Shown in pieces: positions 1 through 9,845 of a stretch of 64,000 bases of DNA; the first letter of the stretch is position 1, and the number at the start of each line of letters is the position of its first letter. The stretch lies in assembly GCF_003076275.1 (NCBI RefSeq), contig NZ_CP029064.1, positions 2,800,501 through 2,864,500 on the forward strand, read 5' to 3'. The notes under the pieces were generated by a model. The model ran no database searches. It saw only the letters and a program-made list of their open reading frames with translations, and had not been told where the DNA came from. The position numbers were made by a program, and so were the translations under genes. This DNA comes from Microbulbifer sp. A4B17. Lineage in GTDB: Bacteria; Pseudomonadota; Gammaproteobacteria; Pseudomonadales; Cellvibrionaceae.

Positions 1-2419
1 CTGGGAAGTCATGCTTATCAACATTCCAGTAGGTCAGGTAAGACTCATCTTCCCAGTGAATTCCGATAAACGGAATAATTGCTCCACCATGAGCCAGCTC
101 AAAGGTGTGATCGTAATTGATGGTGAAGCTGAACTCCGGTGATACCGGCAGCTCATTGCCCTTCAGGTTGCGGTACAACTCTTCATTACTATTGTCGTGA
201 GCTGCACCCCAATCATCAATCTCAAACAGAGACTGGTTATTGAAGTTCCAGCGGTTCCAGAAATCAGAGGTAATCTCTGTTTGCATCCAGGTAGCAAAAC
301 CACTGATTCGGCCATTCGGGTATGGGGCCCAGTCAAACTCAAGCTCCAACCCCATGATGTCTGCTCTGGCAGCATTTTTGGTGAGATAAATTACATAAGG
401 CTCAGTGGTAACTTCGCCTGTTAAATTACCCTCTTCATCTCGCTCCTCAACATAATAGGTATATGCCGTATCCGGTGCAGCCAGCTGCATATCCTTATAT
501 TTTGAAAGAAAAAATGTGCTAGCAAGATTCAATCGACCATCAAGGAATGTACCTTTTGCACCCAGCTCCCAGGTTATAACCGTTTCTTCATCGTAGTTGG
601 TACTGATTTCTCGTTGAATGATACGGTTGCCATCGCTATCCAAGATATATTCAGCAGTATCGGCATCTTGCTCGTACTGAATTATCGTGTCTCCAAGGCC
701 ACCTGACTTAAATCCTGATGCAATATACGAATAGAGCATTACCTCATCAGTTAAATCGTAATCTATACCGATACGGAAGTCTGTATTTTCCCAGTCATCA
801 CTAGCATCATTAGGCGCAATGGCAGTGTAAATTGAACTATCGACAAAGTAATCTGTAGACAACTCATTAAAGAGGGCTTGGTCATATGCAGGGAAGCAAC
901 CATATTCCCCAGTTGTTTCAGTATCAGCGGACCAATCTCGGACACAGCTTAAATTGTAGCCGCCCTCGTCACTCTTCTTATCTTTGGTATAACGTGCGCC
1001 AACTGTTAAATGTAAAACATCGGTAAGATCATAAGTAGCCTGTGCAAATGCAGCACTGGCTTCGATTGTCCTATCCGGTTGATCCCAAAATGTCGCATTA
1101 TCAAGTGATGCAAGGAAGTAGCCATTCAGATCTGTAGTCTCATGGAAGTAGAATAAACCTGTAATCCACTGAAGGGGGCCATCTCCAGTTGATTGCAGCT
1201 GTAATTCATGAGAATAAGAGACATTTTCTGAGTCAGTAATACTCATACTCATATCCCAGGTATTGCGACCTGCATCTACATCAATCAGGTTACTACGCTC
1301 TTGAACTGCGTAACCCGTGTTATAAACAAAAGCCATGGTATCACTGAAATCCCAACGGAAATTAGACCGAAGCGAAGTCATGGTGAGATCAAGTTCACCG
1401 GGAACGTTTACAGCTACCGTATACTCATCGGCTCCAGAACCGTAATAGGTTTCGCAGTTTACGCCATCTTCACGTTCATCAGCCTTATCGCAGTCAATAG
1501 TGTTAATACCACCCGCACTACTGTCCTGATAATGCTCCGCAACAGCATACCAAGAGATATCTTCTGTTGGCTCCCACAAGGCACCAAGACGCACTGCCTG
1601 TTGGTCAACATTGCCATAAAAATCTTCAGGATCGGCTTTTACCAGGGAGACATCCTCAGATGCCCACCAATTACCATTCTGGGTAAAGGTGCGCTCAGCA
1701 TCATCTGAAAGCGCGGTCGCTCCAATACTATCCGCATTAATATAGCGGTTGTCATACTGATTAGCATCGTAGTAACCAGTCAGGTAGGAATCCCGCGTTT
1801 CATCCATAAAGGATGCACGAAGAGCAAAGGTGTCTGAAACCGGGATATTAATAACACCCTTAACCAGCTCTTGGTTCCAACGGCCAAGCTCAACGCCTAC
1901 GGAACCTTCAAACTCATCGATTACCGGTCTTTTTGAAATAACATTGATCGCGCCTACTGTGGAGTTACGTCCGTAAAGGGTACCCTGGGGCCCACGCATG
2001 GCCTCTACCCTTTCAGAGTCAAACATCATTGCCATAGCAGACTGCGGACGGGACGAGTAAATACCGTCAAAGTGCAAGCCAACGGCTGGATCACCAAATT
2101 CCGTAGTATTAGTAGAACGCACGCCGCGCATAGAAATCACGGGGGAAGACTGGGAAGCGTCGTAGCCGATATCAACATTAGGGATTGTATTCCCCAAGTC
2201 TTTTACGTTTTTTACCCCTTGTCGATCCAGCTCTTCTTGAGTAAATGCACTGATCGCTACGGGGGTTTCCATCAGGTTAGTTTCACGCTTGGTTGCGGTA
2301 ACCGTCACCTCTTCCAACGCCCAATCATCATCCTGTTGGCTTTCTTCCTGAGCCCAAGCCGACACTACCGCGACATTTGCCATTGCAATTGCAAAGGTAA
2401 GTGGTTTTTTAATTCTCAT
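1..2419 (-). CDS. TonB-dependent outer-membrane receptor, C-terminus cut by window edge
   Basis: An open frame runs without a stop from an ATG at 2419 down to base 1, about 806 codons. The start MRIKKPLTFAIAMANVA has a signal peptide ending AWA, followed by a TonB-box-like EEVTVTATKRE and a plug domain (PVAISAFTQEEL, RGVRSTNTTEFGDP, RGPQGTLYGRNSTVGAINV) typical of TonB-dependent receptors. The rest is Asp/Tyr-rich beta-barrel sequence (VLHLTVGARYTKDKK, YSYIASGFKSGG). A purine-rich GGAGAGA stands about 5 bases before the ATG. The last part of the barrel lies outside the window. These proteins import siderophores, vitamins or oligosaccharides across the outer membrane using TonB energy. The ligand cannot be read from the sequence, and no degradation genes flank it inside the window. 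Confidence 0.93.
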   Translation of the reverse strand, partial: MRIKKPLTFAIAMANVAVVSAWAQEESQQDDDWALEEVTVTATKRETNLMETPVAISAFTQEELDRQGVKNVKDLGNTIPNVDIGYDASQSSPVISMRGVRSTNTTEFGDPAVGLHFDGIYSSRPQSAMAMMFDSERVEAMRGPQGTLYGRNSTVGAINVISKRPVIDEFEGSVGVELGRWNQELVKGVINIPVSDTFALRASFMDETRDSYLTGYYDANQYDNRYINADSIGATALSDDAERTFTQNGNWWASEDVSLVKADPEDFYGNVDQQAVRLGALWEPTEDISWYAVAEHYQDSSAGGINTIDCDKADEREDGVNCETYYGSGADEYTVAVNVPGELDLTMTSLRSNFRWDFSDTMAFVYNTGYAVQERSNLIDVDAGRNTWDMSMSITDSENVSYSHELQLQSTGDGPLQWITGLFYFHETTDLNGYFLASLDNATFWDQPDRTIEASAAFAQATYDLTDVLHLTVGARYTKDKKSDEGGYNLSCVRDWSADTETTGEYGCFPAYDQALFNELSTDYFVDSSIYTAIAPNDASDDWENTDFRIGIDYDLTDEVMLYSYIASGFKSGGLGDTIIQYEQDADTAEYILDSDGNRIIQREISTNYDEETVITWELGAKGTFLDGRLNLASTFFLSKYKDMQLAAPDTAYTYYVEERDEEGNLTGEVTTEPYVIYLTKNAARADIMGLELEFDWAPYPNGRISGFATWMQTEITSDFWNRWNFNNQSLFEIDDWGAAHDNSNEELYRNLKGNELPVSPEFSFTINYDHTFELAHGGAIIPFIGIHWEDESYLTYWNVDKHDFP

Positions 2420-3026
2420 TGATGTCTCTCCAATCTGCTGCAAAAGGAAAGCCACATTTATTTTTTAATGCATGGCCATCCCAGAGGGCCGTCGGCAGTA
2501 CGGCGGCTAGGCTAAAATCTCAAAAAGAAGGGACGTAAGAAACTCAGATACGATAGAGCGGGTCGCGACTAGGACAAATAGGACTAGCTCACAATTTGTT
2601 GTCACCCGGTGCCGACCAACAAGTCAATCAAGCGCCGGTACCATAGGACATATACACCAGCTCTCTACGAATATTGGGAGTTTATTTTAAAATATACCCG
2701 CTTGTTTTCCCAACGCCTCGCATCCCAACAGCAGACCTTAAATATACGTTCCCCGGGCTATAAAGGCCACATTTGGGGGGGACTAGATGTGACTCTTAAG
2801 CCAAGAGCTGTCCTGCAAGGATAAAAAGACACTATTAATTCTTAGTTTTACAGCCCTATTTAAAATATGAATAAACCTCAGGAAACGTATTTACTAAAAT
2901 GCCTGAAAAAAATAAATCTTAGATATAAAACCCAAATAAAAAATAAAATTAGAAACAAAATTCCCAATTATATTTATGCTTTTGATATGCGGTTTATGTA
3001 AGAACATAAAGAGACGGGAAAAGAAA
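2420..3026. other. Intergenic region, no gene seen
   Basis: About 600 A+T-rich bases lie between the receptor start and the prp-operon terminator. Short open frames exist but none has a ribosome binding site or recognisable product. The part next to 2419 must hold the receptor promoter, but I could not identify boxes with confidence. Confidence 0.5.
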
Positions 3027-3044
3027 AGGGGCCGGAAGGCCCCT
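3020..3044 (-). terminator. Rho-independent terminator of the prp operon
   Basis: Read on the minus strand, AGGGGCC, a four-base TTCC loop and GGCCCCT form a 7-bp perfect stem (3027-3044), followed by TTTTCTTT. It lies about 20 bases past the prpF stop codon, the end of the five-gene propionate operon. Confidence 0.85.
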
Positions 3045-3066
3045 CTATGCAGAAGCTCCGCAGAGC

Positions 3067-4245
3067 CTAAAAGCTATCGCCCGGTACTCGCACCCACCCT
3101 TCCATCAGGATTCGGGCGCTACGACTCATGATTGCCTTGGTTGCTGTCCACTGCCCATCGACCTCATTGGCTTCAGCACCCACACGCAAGGTACCCGATG
3201 GGTGGCCGAAGCAAACAGAATTCCGCTCCCCCCCGCCAGCTGCAAGGTTGACCAATGTGCCCGGAATCGCCGCGGCGGTACCAATGGCTACTGCTGCCGT
3301 GCCCATCATGGCATGGTGCAACTTGCCCATAGATAAAGCGCGCACGAGGAGGTCGACCTCGGAAGATGCCACTGCCTTACCACTGGATGCAGCGTAATCC
3401 TGCGGTTTAGCGACAAAAGCAATCTTAGGGGTGTGATGGCGATTGGCAGCTTCTTCAATGGTAGAAACCAATCCCATCTTTACCGCACCGTGAACGCGAA
3501 TACTCTCAAACATCGCCAGTGCTTTGCTGTCACCATTAATGGCATCCTGCAATTCAGTGCCGTTATAGCCAATATCTTCTGCATTGACAAAAATCGTGGG
3601 AATGCCGGCATTGATCATAGTGGCCTTGAGCACACCTACATCGGGCACTTCAAGATCATCGACCAGGTTACCGGTAGGAAACATGGCACCCTCACCGTCG
3701 GCGGGGTCCATAAATTCCACTTCCACTTCAGCCGCAGGAAAAGTCACACCGTCCAGCTCAAAGTCTCCGGTTTCCTGCACCTCACCATTGGTCATAGGTA
3801 CATGAACAACAATGGTCTTGCCAATATTGGCCTGCCAGATGCGCACGGTGCAGATGCCATTTTCTGGCACTCTGGCGGGCTCTACAAAACCGCTATTGAT
3901 CGCAAAGGCACCCACGGCGGCGGTGAGATTGCCGCAGTTACCACTCCAATCAACAAACGGCTTATCGATGGAAACCTGACCAAAAAGGTAGTTCACATCG
4001 TGATCGGCTTTATCGCTGGGCGATAAAATTACCGTTTTGCTAGTGCTTGAAGTAGCGCCACCCATACCGTCGGTTTGCTTACCGTAGGGATCCGGGCTGC
4101 CAATCACGCGCAGCAGCAGGTTGTCACGGGCCTGCCCGGGTACCTGGGCAACTTCGGGCAGGTCTTGCAAGCGGAAGAAAACACCCTTGCTGGTTCCCCC
4201 GCGCATGTAAGTCGCGGGGATTTTTACTTGAGGAGCAAACTTCAT
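3067..4245 (-). CDS. prpF: PrpF, AcnD-accessory isomerase of the 2-methylcitrate cycle
   Basis: The 392-residue product starts MKFAPQVKIPATYMRGGTSK, the classic PrpF opening, and keeps the GGTSKGVFF and GNCGNLTAAVGAFA segments of this diaminopimelate-epimerase-fold family. PrpF works with the Fe/S dehydratase AcnD and is thought to isomerise its 2-methylaconitate product so that aconitase can finish the conversion of 2-methylcitrate to 2-methylisocitrate. The start lies three bases after the acnD stop codon, so the two are translationally coupled. It is the last gene of the operon and is followed by a hairpin terminator. Length is normal for the family. Confidence 0.96.
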   Translation of the reverse strand: MKFAPQVKIPATYMRGGTSKGVFFRLQDLPEVAQVPGQARDNLLLRVIGSPDPYGKQTDGMGGATSSTSKTVILSPSDKADHDVNYLFGQVSIDKPFVDWSGNCGNLTAAVGAFAINSGFVEPARVPENGICTVRIWQANIGKTIVVHVPMTNGEVQETGDFELDGVTFPAAEVEVEFMDPADGEGAMFPTGNLVDDLEVPDVGVLKATMINAGIPTIFVNAEDIGYNGTELQDAINGDSKALAMFESIRVHGAVKMGLVSTIEEAANRHHTPKIAFVAKPQDYAASSGKAVASSEVDLLVRALSMGKLHHAMMGTAAVAIGTAAAIPGTLVNLAAGGGERNSVCFGHPSGTLRVGAEANEVDGQWTATKAIMSRSARILMEGWVRVPGDSF

Positions 4246-4248
4246 AAC

Positions 4249-6846
4249 TCAGGCCGTCGCTTCTGCTTCGAGGAAGTCTTTGGCAAAGCGCTGCAAAACA
4301 CCCCCAGCCTCATAAATGGAAACTTCTTCTGCGGTATCCAGGCGACATGTAACAGGAGCCTCAATCGTCTCACCATTAGCGCGGTGGATAAGCAAGGTCA
4401 GCGTGGCATGAGGAGTGCGCTCACCGATTACATCGAAATTCTCGGTACCGTCGATACCCAGGGTTTCACGGGTAGTGCCCGGCTTAAACTCCAACGGCAA
4501 TACACCCATGCCAATCAGGTTGGTGCGATGAATTCGCTCGAAGCCTTCGGCCACAATCGCCTCCACACCGGCAAGGCGCACACCTTTCGCAGCCCAGTCA
4601 CGAGAAGAGCCCTGCCCATAATCAGCGCCTGCAATGATAATCAGTGGCTGCTTGCGATCCATATAAGTCTCGATGGCTTCCCACATACGGGTAACCTGCC
4701 CATCCGGTTCGACACGAGCCAGGGAGCCCTGACGGATCTCGCCGTTATCATCGCGCACCATTTCGTTGAGTAACTTCGGGTTAGCGAAAGTTGCACGCTG
4801 GGCAGTGAGGTGGTCGCCTCGGTGGGTCGCGTAGGAGTTAAAGTCCTCCTCCGGCAATCCCATCTTAGCCAGGTATTCACCAGCAGCACTGCTGGCCAGA
4901 ATGGCATTGGACGGAGACAAGTGGTCGGTAGTGATATTGTCACCCAGCACCGCCAGCGGGCGCATGCCCTTCAAACTGCGCTCGCCTGCCAGGGCACCTT
5001 CCCAATAAGGTGGACGGCGGATATAGGTGCTCATCGGGCGCCAGTCGTAGAGTGCGTGGCCCTGCTCTTCTGCGGCATCCCGCTCTTCGAACATGGGAAT
5101 ATACACATCGCGGAACTGCTGTGGCTTCACGCTCTGACGTACGATCGCATCGATCTCTTCATCGCTGGGCCAGATATCTTTCAAGGTAATCGGGTTGCCA
5201 TCGGCATCGTATCCCAGCGCATCTTTTTCAATATCGAACCGGATGGTGCCGGCAATAGCGTAGGCAACGACCAGTGGCGGTGAAGCCAGGAAAGCCTGCT
5301 TGGCATAGGGGTGGATACGACCGTCGAAGTTGCGGTTTCCGGACAGGACAGCGGTTGCATACAGGTCGCGGTCGATCACTTCCTGCTGGATTTTCGGGTC
5401 CAGGGCACCGCTCATGCCGTTACAGGTAGTGCAAGCGAAAGCCACTACGCCAAAGCCCATCTGCTCCAGATCCGGTAGCAGGTCAGCCTCTTCCAGATAC
5501 ATTTTTACCGTTTTGGAGCCCGGTGCCAGGGAGGACTTGACCCAGGGCTTGCGGGTCAGGCCGAGCTTGTTCGCATTGCGGGCAATCAGGCCTGCGGCAA
5601 TCATATTGCGCGGGTTACTGGTATTGGTGCAGCTGGTAATCGCGGCAATAATCACAGCACCATCGGGCATCTCACCGGCTTTCTCTTCCCAGGCTTTAGC
5701 GATACCGCGATTAGCCAGTTCCGAAGCCGGCAGAAGCGCATGGGGGTTGGAGGGGCCAGCAAGGTTGCGACCCACTGTGTCCAGGTCAAACTTCAGTACA
5801 CGCTCGTATTCGGCATCCTTCAAGGTGTCGGACCAGAGGCCCGTTTCCTTGGCAAACTTCTCTACCAAAGCTACCTGCTCATCATCGCGGCCGGTGAGTT
5901 TGAGGTAGTCGATGGTTTGCTCATCGATAGAGAACATGGCCGCAGTAGCGCCATACTCCGGAGTCATATTGGAAATAGTGGCGCGATCGCCCAGGGTCAG
6001 GTTGGAAGCCCCCTCACCGTAAAACTCCAGGTAGGCTCCGACCACGCGCTCGCGGCGCAGGAATTCAGTGAGAGCCAATACCAAGTCGGTACCAGTAATA
6101 CCCGGCTGCAACTTTCCGGTGAGCTCCACTCCAACAATATGCGGCAGACGCATATAAGAGGCGCGGCCGAGCATCACGCTCTCAGCTTCCAGGCCGCCAA
6201 CACCCACAGAAATCACACCCAAAGCATCTACCATCGGCGTGTGGCTGTCGGTACCGACACAGGTATCCGGGAAGGCCACGCCCTCGCGCACCTGCACCAC
6301 CGGAGACATTTTCTCCAGATTGATCTGGTGCATGATGCCGTTACCGGGGGGAATCACATCGACGTTTCCAAATGCGGTTTTGGTCCAGTTGATAAAGTGG
6401 AAGCGATCTTCGTTACGACGCTCCTCTACCGCACGATTTTTTTCAAAAGCATCCTTCTCAAAGCCGGGGTGCTCTACCGCGAGGGAGTGATCCACAATCA
6501 ACTGGGTGGGAACCACTGGATTTACCTTGGCGGGATCACCGCCTTTATCGGCAATGGCATCGCGCAGACCGGCTAGGTCTACCAGCGCAGTTTGGCCGAG
6601 GATGTCGTGGCACACAACCCGGGCTGGAAACCAAGGGAAGTCCAACTCGCGCTTGCGCTCAATAATCTGTTTCAGGGAGTCGGTCAGTTTTGCCGGCTCG
6701 CAGCGACGCACCAGGTTTTCCGCCAGAATACGTGAGGTATACGGCAGTTTGGCATAGGCTCCGGTCTGGATCGCGTCAACAGCGGCTCGGGTATCGAAAT
6801 AATCGAGGTCTGTACCGGGCAGTGATTTGCGGTAATCAGTATTCAT
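4249..6846 (-). CDS. acnD: AcnD, Fe/S-dependent 2-methylcitrate dehydratase
   Basis: This 865-residue aconitase-family enzyme dehydrates 2-methylcitrate in propionate breakdown. The start MNTDYRKSLPGTDLDYFDTR matches the family opening; the frame extends 31 codons further upstream, but that stretch looks non-coding. Fe/S-ligand cysteines appear in ITSCTNTSNP (Cys406) and FACTTCNGMSGAL (Cys472, Cys475), and GTDSHTPMVDALGVI is the usual substrate-site loop. The C-terminal swivel domain contains GADYGQGSSRDWAAKG. It replaces the iron-independent PrpD and pairs with PrpF directly downstream. The Shine-Dalgarno sequence at the chosen start is weak, and three hairpins precede the gene. Confidence 0.96.
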   Translation of the reverse strand: MNTDYRKSLPGTDLDYFDTRAAVDAIQTGAYAKLPYTSRILAENLVRRCEPAKLTDSLKQIIERKRELDFPWFPARVVCHDILGQTALVDLAGLRDAIADKGGDPAKVNPVVPTQLIVDHSLAVEHPGFEKDAFEKNRAVEERRNEDRFHFINWTKTAFGNVDVIPPGNGIMHQINLEKMSPVVQVREGVAFPDTCVGTDSHTPMVDALGVISVGVGGLEAESVMLGRASYMRLPHIVGVELTGKLQPGITGTDLVLALTEFLRRERVVGAYLEFYGEGASNLTLGDRATISNMTPEYGATAAMFSIDEQTIDYLKLTGRDDEQVALVEKFAKETGLWSDTLKDAEYERVLKFDLDTVGRNLAGPSNPHALLPASELANRGIAKAWEEKAGEMPDGAVIIAAITSCTNTSNPRNMIAAGLIARNANKLGLTRKPWVKSSLAPGSKTVKMYLEEADLLPDLEQMGFGVVAFACTTCNGMSGALDPKIQQEVIDRDLYATAVLSGNRNFDGRIHPYAKQAFLASPPLVVAYAIAGTIRFDIEKDALGYDADGNPITLKDIWPSDEEIDAIVRQSVKPQQFRDVYIPMFEERDAAEEQGHALYDWRPMSTYIRRPPYWEGALAGERSLKGMRPLAVLGDNITTDHLSPSNAILASSAAGEYLAKMGLPEEDFNSYATHRGDHLTAQRATFANPKLLNEMVRDDNGEIRQGSLARVEPDGQVTRMWEAIETYMDRKQPLIIIAGADYGQGSSRDWAAKGVRLAGVEAIVAEGFERIHRTNLIGMGVLPLEFKPGTTRETLGIDGTENFDVIGERTPHATLTLLIHRANGETIEAPVTCRLDTAEEVSIYEAGGVLQRFAKDFLEAEATA

Positions 6847-6897
6847 AGCAGGTAAATCAGTCGAATCTTTTTTTAAAATCGTGTCTCTTCTGAGGGT

Positions 6898-6969
6898 GGC
6901 TCCAGGCCACTCACCAAAGGCAACCTGGAGCCGGCACACCGGGTGTGCCTCATTTCAAAAGTGAAATGA
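6898..6969 (-). other. Three consecutive hairpins between prpC and acnD
   Basis: Three perfect inverted repeats lie in tandem: GGCTCCAGG (6898-6906) with CCTGGAGCC (6924-6932), 9 bp; GGCACACC (6933-6940) with GGTGTGCC (6942-6949), 8 bp with a one-base spacer; and TCATTTC (6950-6956) with GAAATGA (6963-6969), 7 bp. None has a strong T-run, so they look like mRNA-processing, stability or partial attenuation structures within the operon transcript. Function is inferred. Confidence 0.7.
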
Positions 6970-6972
6970 AAA

Positions 6973-8100
6973 TTAACCGCGCTCAGCGATTGGAGTTACT
7001 GTACGGGGCTCAACACCTACGTACTCCGCACTCGGGCGAATAATGCGGTTATCAGCGCGCTGCTCGAATACATGTGCAGCCCAGCCGGTAACGCGGGACA
7101 TTACAAAAATCGGGGTAAACAACTTTGTGGGAATACCCATAAAGTGATAAGCGGAAGCGTGGAAGAAGTCTGCATTACAGAACAATTTTTTCTCACGCCA
7201 CATTACTTCTTCACAACGAACAGATACCGGGTACAGCACAGTATCACCGACATCCTCAGCCAGTTTTTCAGACCAGGCTTTAATGATCACATTACGTGGA
7301 TCGGACTCGCGGTAAATCGCATGTCCAAAACCCATAATCTTTTCCTTGCGCTCCAGCATACCCAGCAGTTCTTTTTCTGCTTCATCCGGGCTGGAGAAAC
7401 GCTCGATCATTTCCATCGCCGCTTCGTTAGCACCACCGTGTAGTGGACCACGCAGGGTGCCGATGGCTCCAGTGATACAGCTAAACAGGTCGGACAGAGT
7501 GGATGCACACACTCGCGCAGTGAAAGTCGACGCGTTGAACTCGTGCTCTGCATACAGGATCAGGGAAACATTCATGACCTGCTCATGCAGTGCATTGGGT
7601 TTTTCATCGCGCAGCATATGCAGGAAGTGCCCGCCGATGCTGTCATCATTGGTTTCAGTTTCAATACGCACATTGTCGTGGGTGAAACGGTACCAGTAGC
7701 AGATTATGGATGGGAAAGCAGCCAACAGACGGTTGGCTTTTTCCAATTGCTGGGCGAAAGACTCTTCACCTTCCAGGTTACCCAGCATGGAGCAACCGGT
7801 ACGCATTACATCCATCGGGTGGGCATCAGCGGGGATGCGCTCAAGAACTTCTTTCAGCGCTTGCGGCAGGCCGCGCATGCTTTTTAACACCGCCTTGTAC
7901 TCAGCAAGCTGACCGCTAGTAGGTAACTCTCCGTAGAAAATCAGGTAAGCCACTTCTTCAAACTGACAGTGCTCAGCCAGATCTTTGATATCGTAACCAC
8001 GGTAAGTCAGGCCGGAACCGGATTTGCCCACCGTAGACAGTGCAGTTTTACCCGCAACCTGACCACGTAGACCGGCACCACCCAATGCTTTATCTACCAT
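6973..8100 (-). CDS. prpC: PrpC, 2-methylcitrate synthase
   Basis: This 375-residue citrate-synthase-family enzyme condenses propionyl-CoA with oxaloacetate to 2-methylcitrate. The start MVDKALGGAGLRGQVAGKTA is placed at 8100 because AGGGGAG stands about 7 bases upstream; an in-frame extension to 8223 has no such site. Catalytic histidines are visible in AEHEFNAST (His186), GPLHGGANEAAME (His221) and GFGHAIY (His260). The short length and N-terminus are those of methylcitrate synthases rather than GltA. It lies between prpB and acnD, with the same orientation and probably the same transcript. Confidence 0.96.
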   Translation of the reverse strand: MVDKALGGAGLRGQVAGKTALSTVGKSGSGLTYRGYDIKDLAEHCQFEEVAYLIFYGELPTSGQLAEYKAVLKSMRGLPQALKEVLERIPADAHPMDVMRTGCSMLGNLEGEESFAQQLEKANRLLAAFPSIICYWYRFTHDNVRIETETNDDSIGGHFLHMLRDEKPNALHEQVMNVSLILYAEHEFNASTFTARVCASTLSDLFSCITGAIGTLRGPLHGGANEAAMEMIERFSSPDEAEKELLGMLERKEKIMGFGHAIYRESDPRNVIIKAWSEKLAEDVGDTVLYPVSVRCEEVMWREKKLFCNADFFHASAYHFMGIPTKLFTPIFVMSRVTGWAAHVFEQRADNRIIRPSAEYVGVEPRTVTPIAERG

Positions 8101-8188
8101 CTTCTTTATCTCCCCTGTTTTGCACACACTTGATGTGTTCATCCAATTGAATGCGAATCCCCGGACACAAGGCCCGGGAAACCCATCC

Positions 8189-9067
8189 TTACTTGTTGAA
8201 AAGCTCGTCCAGCTTTTGCTCAAACTCGTGATAATTCAGATAATCGTACAGCTCCTCACGGGTCTGCATGGTATCGACAACAGCTTGTTGATCACCATTT
8301 TGCAGAATGCTGGTGTATACGTTTTCCGCCGCGCGGTTCATCGCACGGAATGCCGACAGTGGATACAGTACGATATCTGCGCCCGCTTCGCCCAACTCTT
8401 TGGCGTTATACAACTTGGTTTTACCAAATTCGGTAATATTGGCCAAAATCGGCACATTTAACGCATCTTTAAAGGCACGATAGTGCTCCAATTCAGTTAC
8501 GGCTTCCGCAAAGATGCCGTCTGCTCCAGCCTCGATACAGGCCTGGGCACGCTCAATGGCTGCGTCGAGCCCTTCCTGCGCAAAGGCATCGGTGCGGGCC
8601 ATCACAAAGAAGTCATCATCGGTGCGTGCGTCCACTGCCGCCTTAATGCGATCGACCATTTCCTGCTTGGAGACAATCTCTTTGTTGGGGCGGTGGCCAC
8701 AGCGCTTTTGCGCTACCTGATCTTCGATGTGTACCGCAGCGGCACCAGCACGGATCATTTCTTTAATGGTGCGAGCAATATTGAAAGCGCCACCCCAGCC
8801 AGTATCAATATCCACCAGCAGCGGCAATTCACTGGCGCCAGTAATTCGACGAACATCTTCCAGCACATTGTCGAGGCTGGTCATACCCAAATCTGGCAGG
8901 CCATAGGAGGCGTTAGCGACACCAGCTCCAGATAAGTAAATCGCCTTGTGACCAATACGTTCAGCCATAATGGCGAAATAGGCGTTAATGGTTCCAACCA
9001 CTTGTAACGGTTGGTTCTCGGCGAGTGCAGCACGGAAACGTGCGCCAGCAGAAGGCTTTTGACTCAT
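8189..9067 (-). CDS. prpB: PrpB, 2-methylisocitrate lyase
   Basis: The 292-residue product belongs to the isocitrate lyase/PEP mutase superfamily and cleaves 2-methylisocitrate to pyruvate and succinate. The signature KRCGH (121-125, catalytic Cys123) and the Mg-binding DIDTGWGG (86-93) are present, as is the normal start [22 protein letters not shown] sits 5-6 bases before the ATG. It begins three bases after the stop of the GntR regulator gene, so the regulator is the first gene of the operon. Confidence 0.96.
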   Translation of the reverse strand: MSQKPSAGARFRAALAENQPLQVVGTINAYFAIMAERIGHKAIYLSGAGVANASYGLPDLGMTSLDNVLEDVRRITGASELPLLVDIDTGWGGAFNIARTIKEMIRAGAAAVHIEDQVAQKRCGHRPNKEIVSKQEMVDRIKAAVDARTDDDFFVMARTDAFAQEGLDAAIERAQACIEAGADGIFAEAVTELEHYRAFKDALNVPILANITEFGKTKLYNAKELGEAGADIVLYPLSAFRAMNRAAENVYTSILQNGDQQAVVDTMQTREELYDYLNYHEFEQKLDELFNK

Positions 9068-9070
9068 GCT

Positions 9071-9751
9071 CTACCTCAGTTTCTTTTCAATGTTTATTCT
9101 TGAGGCGCGGATATGCCGGCGCATCAACAGCTCTGCCAGCTCTCCATCCCCTGCCTCAATGGCTTCAATAATATGGTTGTGCTCGCGAAATGCCCGCTGA
9201 GCCCTGGGACTGGCCATTCCCAACTGGTAGCGATACATACGAACACGGTAATAAAGTCGATTGCATAGGGTGTCGATCAGGAGATCATTTTTTGATGCCT
9301 GCACTATGCGGAAATGAAAGTCGAAATCCCCTTCCGGCTGGAAATACGCCTTACCGGCCTGCAACTCTTCCTGCTGTTCATGGTGATAGAGCATTTGGCG
9401 CAACTCAATCAGGTCTTCCTCGGTGCGCTGCTCTGCCGCTAAACGGCAAGCCATACCCTCCAGAGCTTCACGAACTTCATAGAGCTCCAGCAAACCGCGC
9501 TCACTTAACTCTACAACCCGGGCCCCTACATTGACCTTGCGTTCCAGCAGCCCCAGAGACTCCAGGCGCATCACAGCTTCGCGCAAACTCCCGCGACTGG
9601 CATTAAAGCGGCGCGCCAGTTCCGGCTCGCTAATTTTACTGCCAGAGGCAATTTGCCCCTCCACAATTTCAGCGCGCAAAGTCAGAAATAAACGCTCAGC
9701 CAGGCTTTGGCGTTCCTCCGAAGCTGAACCGGTAGTACCAACTACAGTCAT
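9071..9751 (-). CDS. GntR-family (FCD-type) regulator of the prp operon
   Basis: The 226-residue product has an N-terminal winged helix (about residues 38-72, SEPELARRFNASRGSLREAV) and a helical FCD-type C-terminal effector domain (YEVREALEGMACRLAA, HIIEAIEAGDGELAE). It heads the operon and starts directly below a 14-bp palindrome of the type FCD regulators bind, so it most likely represses itself and prpBC-acnD-prpF until a propionate-derived ligand (probably methylcitrate) accumulates. The role follows from position and family, not from direct evidence. It differs from the sigma54-type PrpR of enterobacteria. Confidence 0.93.
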   Translation of the reverse strand: MTVVGTTGSASEERQSLAERLFLTLRAEIVEGQIASGSKISEPELARRFNASRGSLREAVMRLESLGLLERKVNVGARVVELSERGLLELYEVREALEGMACRLAAEQRTEEDLIELRQMLYHHEQQEELQAGKAYFQPEGDFDFHFRIVQASKNDLLIDTLCNRLYYRVRMYRYQLGMASPRAQRAFREHNHIIEAIEAGDGELAELLMRRHIRASRINIEKKLR

Positions 9752-9761
9752 GTAAAACCTG

Positions 9762-9775
9762 GATTGTCGACAATC
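9762..9775. promoter_or_regulatory. Palindromic operator of the prp operon
   Basis: GATTGTCGACAATC is a perfect 14-bp palindrome, 11 bases upstream of the GntR-type regulator's start codon. It has the TTGTnnACAA-like symmetry common for FCD-subfamily GntR regulators. A repressor bound here would block transcription of the whole operon. Confidence 0.82.
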
Positions 9776-9845
9776 TTTAAGGGGGCAGACATTAAATCAC
9801 CAGCATTGTCCCGTCAACCGCCGAAAAATCGGTGTAAACATTAAG

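Noticed and set aside
2609-2824. 71-codon frame between the first receptor and the prp terminator
   Set aside because: No ribosome binding site, composition not protein-like, no family.
3433-4026. Long plus-strand frames opposite prpF and acnD
   Set aside because: They are complementary shadows of conserved enzymes; composition follows the antisense frame.
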